A DNA stretch of 64,000 bases, taken from NCBI GenBank assembly GCA_950295325.1, contig OX485805.1, positions 36,689,501 to 36,753,500 of the forward strand. The letters run 5' to 3'. How positions within the stretch are numbered: the stretch's first letter is position 1; every line of letters begins with the position of its first letter. The notes under the pieces were generated by a model. It was not told the DNA's origin. It saw only the letters and a list, made by a program, of their open reading frames with translations, and ran no database searches. The DNA comes from Polytrichum commune (lineage: Eukaryota > Streptophyta > Polytrichopsida > Polytrichales > Polytrichaceae). Positions 54,869-64,000 of the stretch are shown here, one piece after another. Made by a program: the position numbers and the translations under genes.

Positions 54869-55909
54869 GTTGTATAAGCCTACTTGTTGTTGGACTCTTG
54901 GTCAAAGTGGTCGCCCATCTTCTACTCCTTGCTCCGCTTTGAGTTGATCGCCTCATCATGGTGCTAGCCTAAACCCTACATTTCAATTGCTTGTACTTCA
55001 TTATTGTTTCTTTGCTTGCCACTTCTATCACTATTGTTTTCTAATGCCCGAGGTGTTTTCTCGCCCATTGTCTTGATTGTCCACATTTTGAAATCCAACT
55101 CTTCATCTAATTGGTGCAATACTTGTGGATTGCAAGTTGCAAATTCATTCATTCATTCACCTACAAGGAGAGCAATCTGATTGTTGCAGAAGAAAGCCTT
55201 GTAGTTATCAATTCGAGCTAGCTAGTTTTTTTATTTTTTTATTTTTTTATTTAATTTTTTTGGTGAGTGATGTGTCTTGTTCGTTTGGGGCAGTTGATAC
55301 TAACAGCAATGGTACGCAAATTTTGTGACTTTCAATACTAACTAGCCTCCGGAAAATACTTGGATCCTTTGTGGATCTTGTATTTTTTGAAGGCTACATC
55401 TTTGCCCCTAGGATGGTAGGGGCTTTGCCAAGTTCAACTCATGCTAAGGATATTATTTAGACCAAAAAATAAAAAATGAATGCCAACATTCCTTAACCAT
55501 GAACACTTGAAAAAAATTAAAAAATGAATGATAATGAAACTTAAAGGGAAAAAAATGGGGAGGGAATAAACATCCACCATCAAAATACAGAACCAACCCC
55601 ATTTTAGACATTTAGGAAACTGGATAAATGAGAAAAGAAATGTGAGCTAATTGCCTATATACATTAAGAAATGGGGGATATCAACCGATAAAATTTGCAC
55701 TCTCTAGGCCCACTTCCGGGTAAGAATTGAAAAATCCGAGTCACCTCCTAGAAGCTAGGAAATTATCAGTTTTCTCTACAAAATTCCCTGGACTTTGCTT
55801 CCCGTTCATTGCTATCGTCAACTTTAAATATGGATAAAACAAAAAAATCAAATGATAATCTTCATCGAGCCTTGTGCAATGTGCAACCAACATACAAGTC
55901 AATTATATC
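54869..55909. other. Intergenic region
   Basis: No gene supported. The T-rich run at 55228-55262 and the frame at 55125-55328 show no domain. A dispersed repeat follows at 55910. Confidence 0.45.
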
Positions 55910-56107
55910 TAGAGAGATTTTTGGGAATATTCGGTCAAGATCCTAGTGTTTCCAAGTCCAATTGGTCACATGTTGACATCTTTTGGTTACACTTTATTGA
56001 TTTGAGGTATATTCTATATTTCTCTGAAATGATTGGTGAATTTCCTAAAATCTTGAACTTCAACTGGTTGTTTATGAAACTCAACCGCTTCATTTGTAAC
56101 AGAGTGT
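55910..56107 (+). repeat. Dispersed repeat family member, split by a MITE
   Basis: Contains GAGATTTTTGGGAATATTCGG, CCTAGTGTTTCCAAGTCCAA, CACATGTTGACATCTTTTGG and TTCAACTGGTTGTTTATG. It breaks off after TTCATTTGTAAC and resumes at 56585 with TTGGTTCTCCCTGTTCATTG, exactly the continuation seen in unbroken copies. Confidence 0.8.
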
Positions 56108-56586
56108 CAAGGCCGCTTCACACTATGGCCGTCCAAGTCGAGAGGTTGTGGGATTGAATGGCCAAACTTTGTTGAGAGTCCAAAGAAATGGCCTTAAAAT
56201 AGCCAATACAATATAGGAATTGGAGCCTTCGGCCCGGCACAGTGTGAAGCATCCAAAGGCCAAGCCCAAAGTCCAAACCCATAGCATTTGTCCCTCCAAA
56301 AACAACCCCTCTAATCTAACGGCCAAGATCTTGTCAGTTTTTTTAAAAAAAATTATGAAAAAAAATCGACGGCCTCACAACCATAGTTTGGGTTTCCATT
56401 CCTATCCGACCCAAACTTCCTTCGAGAGTCCGTCACCTTCATAAAAAATTGCTTTCATGTAAGCATTTTGGAGAACGACGACCTCCAGTGTGAAGGGTCA
56501 AGAAACCGAATTCTCGGTTTCTTGCAATCTAATTGGTGGAAATCAATGGCCTCTCAACTTTCAGCCATAGTGTGAAGTGACCCTTG
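56108..56586. mobile_element. MITE of about 480 bp
   Basis: Inverted ends sharing CTTCACACTATGGC (56116-56129, complement at 56563-56576), with looser similarity to the outer CAAGG/CCTTG. It interrupts a dispersed repeat copy, which proves an insertion. A clear target duplication was not found, so the superfamily is open. A further GTGTGAAG motif occurs internally at 56242. No gene. Confidence 0.7.
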
Positions 56587-56804
56587 GTTCTCCCTGTTCA
56601 TTGCGGCAAATAAATAATAAAAATAACTTATTTAAAAAATAAAATAATGAAAACCTGATATCAGTGTACTAATTGAGGTGGTTAGCACACTGAACTTGGT
56701 GGAAGCAAGTGACTTGTGGGCACAAAGTGTCAGGTTTGCCTCAAAGAGACCCAAGTTGTGGATCACTTCAATGAACGTGGAGAACCGACTACTAACTTAG
56801 TTAA

Positions 56805-56900
56805 AGATGAAACAAGTTGAGTTTGAGAAATGACCAATTGAAGTTCAAGACTTTAGAAATAAATTATTGATCATTTCAGAGGAAATCTATGAAATTGGTG
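56805..56900 (-). repeat. Dispersed repeat family member, inverted
   Basis: Complement carries TTGGTCATTTCTCAAACTCA and a TTGAACTTC element, matching the core of the family. It lies about 220 bp from the copy at 55910-56620 in opposite orientation. Confidence 0.65.
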
Positions 56901-56959
56901 CAAGCACGGTAAAGTGGACAACTCTTGATCTTGGCCAAGGTTTAAGTGAAACTCATTCA

Positions 56960-59439
56960 ACATTATATACTTGCTTTGAATTTTGTGAAAAAATGATTCA
57001 TAAAGATCTACAAAGCATATTGATCTACAAAGCCAGGAAATTCATGTTGACAAAAACAAATTCAAAAGAAGTACACATAGTCAAGAGGATGGTGCAAGTG
57101 GTGTGCAAGTAGATGACATTGAATACGATAAATTTTGCCAAGAATAAGATAAAAGTACGTAACATTGATTATTTTCCACATTGCTTTTTGACGATGCCCT
57201 CAAGTTTATATTGAATTCAAGGAGTTATATTAAGAACATATATTCAAAATATTTAAGGTCATGAGATTCATGTCCAAAACCAAATTGAGTCATTTTCTTT
57301 TGTACATTACTTTTAATTATGGGTTTTGAAAATGCCATCTTTGTATTCTATAATTGAGTATTTAACACAACATTAGAAGGCATCATGAAAACATTTTCAT
57401 AGTGTTTAACCAAAAAACTAAGATTTTTAGTATATTGGAGCACTTTTTGGTTCCACTTTACCATGCTTGCACTATAAAGCTCAAATTATATTATTATTAA
57501 AACCGAAAGATGACAACATGTAAATGGGTGGACTTTGAAACACTAGGATTTTGACCAATTGTACCCAAAAACCTCTTCAGACACTAAGATATGTGGGTGG
57601 TATGCAATTACTTTTCTTCATCACACCCCTAGCTTTGATTGGTATGGGGTTTGGTGAGGATTATAGACCAAACACCATAAAGACACATGTTTAAAAGAGA
57701 TTGGACTATGCCTTCAAATCTTAATAACTAATCTACACTCAATAGTGAACACAATTGGGAGGACCATGTATCTAATTAAGAAACCAACAAACTTGCACTT
57801 TTGATAACCATAACTAAAGCAAGGTAAGTCCGATTTTGGATCCGGTTTTTGCATAAGTTTCAGCATGGATTTGGTAATGGAGCACAAGTTTTGTTGTGTA
57901 AATTTAATTGCTAGAAGCAGAAGAACAAGAGAAAGGAACCAAATAACACCCACTTTCTGTCAGAGCCTTGGCTTCATCTCGCTGCTTATTATTTAAATGT
58001 CATGAGTTGAGTCCTCCATAGTTGGCACAAGTTGAGATAAGTTAGGCTGGAACTTGTGAAGGGACATGGAAGACTCTGAAAGTGGAGGCCACACATTTAC
58101 AGACGAGTCTTGAAACCAAGCTTTCAAAGGTTAGGCACATGTCAAGGCCAAAATTATTTTATCTTGGTTTACCAAATCTCTTCTGGAATCGGCGTTTTCG
58201 AACGTGTGTGGGCTCCGCTTGAGTCACGGCATGGCGAAGCGGGCGGGTGGGAGGTAAGTTAATTGTTTTCATCAGTCGGGATGCTGCTCTTCAGTAACAA
58301 CTAGGACTCGGTCATTTTGTTTTGGTTTGTGGCAAGGGGCGGGTCAAGCTCCGACTGTTTCCAACTCCAACTCCAACCGGTTACGCGCTGATTTCTGTCG
58401 GATTTTCTTTATTAACTTAAGGTATATATATTCTACAGATTCCTCTAAAGTGATCGGCGATTTGCGTAAAGTCATGTACATGAACTAGTGAAGTTCTTAT
58501 TTCTCAAACTCAACCGGCCCATCTGTAACTAGCGAGATGGGTGGGCGATAGCTAGCGATCTGCCATTCTTGAAGCAAATGTCGACATGCATGCATGAAAT
58601 GGTCGAGGATGCGAAACTTCAGTTTGCGTCAGTAATAAAGCTTTGGTTAATTCATTCTCTATTTCTTTCTATGCCTCTGCCCTGGACAATTTACGCGGCT
58701 GCGATATGCGAGGTTTCCAAGTCTCTAGAAGGGTTGGGCGCGGTGTAATCTGTCTAATCCTGCTATCCACATCCAAGCTATGCCGTGTGGGTGTCGGCGG
58801 TACTCTTGAGTGTGTACGTGAATCTCTGTATGTGTGGAAGAGGAGCATCATGTGTTGGACAGACGTGTCGGATCTGAAATGGATGGGTCCGCCAACTTAT
58901 CAGTAAGGTTTGTGGATCAAGCTTTCCTTCCCAGTAGCATCACGCAAGCTAGCTGCCACCGATTCAGTGGTTGGCTTAAGTTTCATTTCTCGTAGAATTA
59001 GCCGCCTGTACGAGTACAGGTCTACTCCACCTCTGTTCAAGTTGCTTGAACTTGGAGTCCAAGTCCCAGGAGCTCATCATTTTCTCTGGACAAGAGCGGA
59101 GTTCAAAAGTGGAGACAGTGGTGGCACTTGTGAAACGTTTTTCTCTTTATGTGAAATGGGCTAGTACTGTACAGGTTTGTTCTGAAGCTAACCCTAGGAA
59201 CTTAACTTTTGGGAACATGTGGCACTTGATCATGCTTTTGAAGTTGGAGGTCGCCATTCAAGAGATTTGTACTATTTTTGAATATTCGGACTGCTGATGT
59301 GCCCAGGGACCGACCAATTTGTGGTGGTACCGCCAAAGTTCTGGTGGCTTGTCTTTCGTTCCAGGTTTGATTTGGACTTGATCTTCTGAAAGACTTCTTG
59401 GAGCTCTTTGACCCCCTCCTCTAGTCTCCCTACTGGACT
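56960..59439. repeat. Segmental duplication copy 2, left and middle part
   Basis: 56970-58215 pairs with 26629-27977 and 58210-59439 with 34138-35580. Between them, near 58205, there is no foldback element, so this copy is the empty site for the 6.2 kb nest at 27978-34133. Includes dispersed repeat sequence at 58480-58540. No gene is seen. Confidence 0.85.
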
Positions 59440-59451
59440 ACTGGACTACTT

Positions 59452-60861
59452 TTGGGAACATGTGCATTAAACATCGCAAACCAATTATTCTGCCACTCTT
59501 CCTGTCACCGAGAATGTCCACTCCCATGCCCACACCACTATCCTCCACGAACCCTAAAAAATGATTATACAATAATAAACCACAACATCCTTCTTCAACA
59601 CCCAACTCCCCCTATACACCCCCCGAACCCCCCAGTCCCCCACCTACCCCCACCTCCCAATAATATGCTTAAAAACCCCCGTAAATTTCCCATACATACA
59701 ATACTTGACCACAAACAACGACAACTCACAGATTCTAATGGGATACAAAGAAAAGACACATCATATCTATGCCAATGGATTACCCCAAATAATAATACAT
59801 ACAATAAATGGCTCACCCAAAGAGATTTATTCCCCTATTGTGACGCATATACTAGTCGTCACAACACCGAACTACTTACCCAATATTATACAAAAAGACA
59901 ACACAAACACTTCTCAAACATCATCAATGCATACTTCTCCATAGAGCAACAACGAGACACTAGATACGTTATCCCTGCCACAATTATCCCATTGGCACAT
60001 ATCTCCATTAATGAATGCAACCCAGAGAGTGACATCGAAACAAATACTAACACTATCCAAACACAATTCGACGTCGCTCACATATATGAAGACAACGGTC
60101 GGCACCTCATTACCATCTCAAAAACTAGATTATTGTGGTTATGGAAACAATACCATCAAGCTAAAGATACCCCACATAGTCTAGAACCACCTACCCAATC
60201 ATTTGAAACAGAAATCGTGTGGCTATACCAAAGGTATAAATACCGTATTCCAAAAAACGATCCACTTAAACGTGCCCAATACACAATACCAACTCCAATA
60301 CTAGACTTCCTAATAACATCCTTCAATATCAACCATTCATACTTCTCATCCCTAGTTACTTGCCCCATACAAGTCACCCAATTCCACTCACCATTCTCCA
60401 GGGATAGAATATTTGGATCCCTAGGAAAAGCGTTTGACCAAAAATGGAAGGGAATTGGTTACGCCCACCCCCATAACGCAACAAACTTACAACAAGCCAT
60501 CCATTGGGCCCGCATTGCGGCCAAAAACGATCCAAATACAATCACTATACTTATTTCAAAAGATATGGATTGGTACCACAATTTTAACCCATATACTGGC
60601 CCATTCTCGGACACACACATCATTACCCACTTTGCAGCAGACACCATTATATACGAAGAACCCACAATTCCCCCCGAACTCAATATCACGAGGAAAGAAT
60701 TATCAACATTACGAATATTTTGTATCCACCACCAAAACAATCACATCGGTACCTACGAACAAATGAATCAACTCACCAACATAGCAAATAACCTCCAAAT
60801 ATTACAAATTCACACACAAATTGCACCACCCACCCCCGTGAATACCGCCGTTAACCCTTAG
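59452..60861 (+). pseudogene. LINE ORF2 segment: Cys-rich motif and SPFxRDxxFGSLG domain
   Basis: 469-codon frame, truncated at the 5' side by incomplete reverse transcription. In order: CHSSCHRECPLPCPHH; a linker (PPNPPVPHLPPPPNN); a central region of unknown type (FETEIVWLYQRYKYRIPKND; the 14.6 kb copy has the similar FETEVVWLYQRYN at 23489); and the domain FHSPFSRDRIFGSLGKAF, GYAHPHNATNLQQAIHWARI, TILISKDMDWY, FAADTIIYEEP and RIFCIHHQNNHIGTYEQMNQ. One frameshift near 60860 separates it from the RNase H part. Confidence 0.85.
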
Positions 60862-60865
60862 CAAA

Positions 60866-62437
60866 AAATGGGCTAAATCTAACTACCCAAACACACCCGT
60901 AAATAATAACACACCTATTCCACAACTCCCAGATTACCAAACTAACTTACCACTAAAATTCCACCCTCAATTCAGCTACTACACAGACGACTCTTTCATG
61001 AAACCCAAAGAAATTAACCCTGGAGTATGGAGAAGAGAAAGAGCCGGCTATGGAATCTATAGCCCCAAGGGCCTTAACATCTCCAAAAGACTATATGGAC
61101 ACCAAAACATACTACGAGCAGAAATGATAGCAATACATGAAACACTAACAACCATTAATACACTATACCCAAACGAACCCGCATACATATTTACCGACAG
61201 TCTAAATGTATTACACTTACTCAACACACAAATTAAATACCCCACACTTCACAATAGCCACCCCGACCAAATTACCCTCGCCACCATGGTACAACTACTT
61301 CAAAACCGGACACAACCAATCACACTATACAAAGTTAGAGCACACGTCAACATTGACGGCAACGAACAAGCAGACAAATTGGCAAAAGAAGGGCTAGAAC
61401 TAGAGCACAAAATTGCCATTCATCCATATGAGCATGCTCATGCCACCCCATACTACTACCAAAAGGACATTTGGGCCTCAATGACGGACGTTCCTGATAA
61501 AGGCCCCGTTAGATTCCTAGAAAAACAAATTATTAAATACTATAGGGAAAACAACTTGGAAAACATGGCCACACAAACCCCCAACACTTACAAATGGACA
61601 GGAAATGCAGATATAGATAAAGAACTTTCTAACGAATTCTGGGAAAACCCGGAAGTCACGAATAAACAAAAATCATGCCTCATCAAATTCCGAACAGGAA
61701 CCTATATGGGCAATGCTCGAAAACAATTGTTCTTCGGTAGACAAACATATCCCTCTATTACATGCCCCATTTGCACCTCATACGAACCGGACACATGGTT
61801 ACATGTGCTATTTACGTGTAAACAACAACATATACATTCACTCCACGTCAAAAGACACAACAAAGCAGTATGGGAAATTAGGAAACTACTAATCTCATCT
61901 GAGAAATCTAGATGTTATACTCTCATGAATGCTGGCACTTTCAATAATACACCCCAGGAAAACACCGTTCCCAACTGGCTACTCCCTTGCACATGCGGTA
62001 CACAAAGATGCCATTGTAACTCCAGATTCAGACCTGACATCCTCTGTGTTAGAGGATTACCATACCAAAATGACCCCCCCACAGACTTAGACCCCAACCT
62101 CACCATACAATTCCTCGAATTTACATACTGTAATGATAGATTCTCTCCAGAAACACTCGAAGCAAAAAATAACAAGTACAAACCATTAATTGATAGTATT
62201 GCTGCTAGAGGATGGAAAGTTGACCCCCTTATTATAATCACCGCTGGCGCTAGAGCCACTACACACATTCCTTCAATGAAATCACTCGAAAATAAATTTA
62301 AAATACCTATGTCTACCATTAAAAATACCTTTAAAAACATCAATACTATCGCTATAAAATATGCCATGACTATCCTCCTACACAAAAGAAGAATAGAAAA
62401 CCATCAACCACTACCCCAAACACTAGACCCCCCTTAG
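60866..62437 (+). pseudogene. LINE ORF2 segment: RNase H and C-terminal nuclease-like domain
   Basis: Open from about 60866 through 62437. RNase H: YYTDDSF (first Asp; the usual TDGS is TDDS), LRAEMIAIHETL, YIFTDSLNVLHL and YKVRAHVNIDGNEQADKLAK. Zinc-like CPICTSYEPDTWLHVLFTC. Then CTCGTQRCHC, IQFLEFTYCNDRF, AKNNKYKPLIDSI, GWKVDPLIIITAGARA and ILLHKRRIEN. Unlike the 14.6 kb copy there is no stop between RNase H and the C-terminal domain, which shows the two belong to one protein of the live element. Confidence 0.9.
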
Positions 62438-62580
62438 ATAAAGCCATAAAACCTTAACAACTAAGCTACTCCACCCCATCCACTAACAATGAACTAGAAA
62501 CATGGCGACCCAAATCATACTAACAAACCCCCCCCCCCTAATAACTAACCATTTTGGTTCGTGTTACTAGTGACTGGTGA

Positions 62581-62708
62581 CTATAGTGTCTACTCTCGAA
62601 AGGGAGGAGTAGATCTTCACCTCCATACCTTTGTCCTGTGGGCATTGGATTGGAGGAGGATCGAACAAACACTTCATTCACGTCGGTCTCTTCGGAGACC
62701 GAAGTTTT
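62581..62708 (+). other. Conserved LINE 3' tail with UUCG hairpin
   Basis: Matches 26046-26189. The hairpin TCGGTCTC-TTCG-GAGACCGA (62683-62702) has eight perfect pairs and a stable UUCG-type loop. Upstream, a poly-C run lies at about 62528-62538. Confidence 0.75.
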
Positions 62709-62723
62709 TCTCCCTACTGGACT

Positions 62724-63137
62724 CTCTGCACAAATTTTGCGCCACATATGTGAATTTTTTAATTTTGCTCACTTGCTGGCAAGCATCTAAACTTCTCGGA
62801 TGCTCTGCTTTTCTTGTGGTTGCCCTGGCTGCTTTTAACCTTGAAAACTAAGATAGCTGAATCCGGAACCGAGGGTGATGACGCCTAGTAACTTCGCATT
62901 CGAGGGGATACCGGTGAGCTTGGTATTTGTTTTCGTAGACATTACACTTATCAGCATATCAGGCAAGTGCAAATAAGATTATCCACTCGTCAGGCTCTTT
63001 ATCCGTAGTTCCACACCTCTGCAGCAGAATAAGGTGAATAACAGCACACAGCAGCAGATTTTTGGAGCACAGTACAAAACATTGACGTGCGACATGTAAG
63101 AAAGAAAGGCATCCCACGTGTTCCTTTTGTTGTCCAC
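62724..63137 (+). other. TNL2 upstream region, duplication copy 2 resumed
   Basis: Continues the pairing with copy 1 (CACAAATTTTGCGCCACATA, CTGAATCCGGAACCGAGGGT, TTTTCGTAGACATTACACTTA; compare 36127-36360). No gene of its own is seen. Confidence 0.75.
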
Positions 63138-64000
63138 ATGGCTTGCAGCTCTGCAGCTCTGCAGATCAAAAAGTTGTGCAGTACAAGATCTTCCTCAGCC
63201 ATGCTGGAAGGGAGAAAGATTTTGTGGAGCAACTCTATGAAAATTTGGACATCATTTATCCTGGGCGAATTTTTTTCGACAAGAACTCCTTGCCACACGG
63301 TGAGAATTTTCCAGAACGTATCTTCGACGCTGCTCAGAAATGTGAGGTTGCTGTCATTGTGATCTCAGAGAGCTACTTCAAATGCAAGTGGCCCATGACA
63401 GAGTTGGCAACATTCGTTTACTCTCAATGCCAGTTTCCCAAGTTCAAGATTCTGCCGTTGTTCTACAAGTTATCGGTGGAGGAGTTCAAACAACCAGAGA
63501 GGCAAGATGGGTGATTCGAAGAATGGGAGAACTTGAAAGATTCAAGAATAAACGAGGAAACGTTGAAATCTTGGAAAGACGCACTGCGAAGTATTTATCC
63601 TCTGAATGGAATCCAAATGATTCCTGGAGAGGGTCAAGTATCCTACAGAAAGAGGATCGTCCGAGCCATATGCGACATGGTGCCTCCAGTGATTGAATTT
63701 GACGTGTCGCACGTTGAAGGCAAAGACCGTATTTGTACCTTCTTTCGAGAGGTAATAATCCTTGGCGGGGATGCCATTCCGATCCATACTGGTGTCAATC
63801 GTTTGTGATTCTCAATTAAATTAAGTACGGTGGGTAGGAGGAGTTTAAATTCAAGAGTGACATGTACCATGCTATGATTATGATTTGATGTGAAGTGATT
63901 AATGCATGAATTTTGTGTATGGACCAGAAATTGGAGCCGTTCGATGAAAATTTCTCTCCCTGCTTTTTTGGATTGTATGGGATGGGGGGAATGGGAAAGA
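63138..64000 (+). pseudogene. TIR-NBS-LRR paralog (TNL2), broken and cut by the window end
   Basis: Same structure as TNL1: ATG 63138 (MACSS), TIR exon to the CGAGAG|GTAATA donor at 63752, intron, CAG acceptor ending at 63927, then an NBS exon reaching the P-loop GMGGMGK at the window edge. TIR motifs are YKIFLSHAGREKDFVEQL, SLPHGENFPERIF and VISESYFKCKWPMTEL with the Glu kept. Two lesions: a small insertion after the start (a repeated GCAGCTCT) throws ATG 63138 out of frame with the TIR frame (63143-63751), and TGA at 63512 replaces the Trp codon of TNL1's DGWFKVW. A start at an alternative codon in the TIR frame would still meet the TGA. LRR repeats would lie beyond 64000. Confidence 0.88.

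Larger units (their letters stand above)
59440..62708 (+). mobile_element. 5'-truncated LINE, second copy of the 2A-LINE family
   Basis: Inserted in duplication copy 2 with a 15 bp target duplication TCTCCCTACTGGACT (59425-59439 and 62709-62723); the uninterrupted site is visible at 35578 in copy 1. The copy begins at the Cys-rich motif after RT and ends with the conserved 3' hairpin. Divergence from the 14.6 kb copy is high at DNA level but domain order is the same. The first 25 bp (59440-59464) include a 16 bp copy of nearby sequence at 59205-59220. Confidence 0.95.

Overview
This is repeat-dense nuclear DNA of a land plant. A TIR-NBS-LRR (TNL) disease-resistance gene, a plant-type cyclophilin, a katanin fragment, a CCCTAAA telomere-type tract and plant-style CACTA, PIF/Harbinger, hAT and Ty3/gypsy elements all point to plants. 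The TIR sequence (LSHAGKEKD, KWPMIEL) and the unusual LINE look more like a non-flowering plant (fern, lycophyte, bryophyte or conifer) than a typical angiosperm, but the species cannot be fixed from this window.

Layout. 1-506 is the end of a CACTA element. 507-14607 is most of a second CACTA-type element. Its transposase gene appears to be a chimera: an N-terminal CxC..C zinc-finger exon, then a SET-domain module, then a TNP2 (Transposase_21) region truncated before the last catalytic residue. A 10.26 kb LTR retrotransposon (1485-11743, minus strand) is inserted in frame-splitting position inside the SET domain, with a TTAAC target duplication. Its 2.84 kb LTRs differ by only one indel that I found, so it is very young. 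It keeps gag and protease but has lost RT, RNase H and most of integrase, leaving one continuous fused frame.

14.6-26.2 kb holds a nearly full-length but dead LINE of unusual design: ORF1 with an RRM-like fold, a 2 kb A/C-rich linker, an apparently intact 2A ribosome-skipping motif before the APE endonuclease, RT, a Cys-rich motif, an extra SPFxRDxxFGSLG domain, RNase H and a C-terminal nuclease-like domain. A 5'-truncated, much better preserved relative lies at 59.44-62.71 kb with a 15 bp target duplication. The domains after RT and a 3' terminal hairpin are conserved in both.

26.6-37.4 kb and about 56.96-64.0 kb are two copies of one segmental duplication, each ending in a TNL gene. Copy 1 carries a nested stack: a foldback Mutator-like element with a Harbinger in its left arm and an hAT in its right arm. 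Copy 2 carries the truncated LINE. TNL1 (36573-42901) is complete in four exons joined by phase-0 introns; its LRR region is built from ten exact-length 264 bp tandem units. TNL2 is disrupted by a frameshift and a stop and runs off the window.

43-56 kb is mostly unannotatable AT-rich DNA with relics: a katanin p60 exon fragment, a divergent cyclophilin, an hAT deletion derivative, the 3' end of an LRR receptor-like gene, a MITE and several copies of one dispersed repeat family. Only TNL1 and perhaps the cyclophilin look like functional host genes; the rest records waves of transposition and gene decay.
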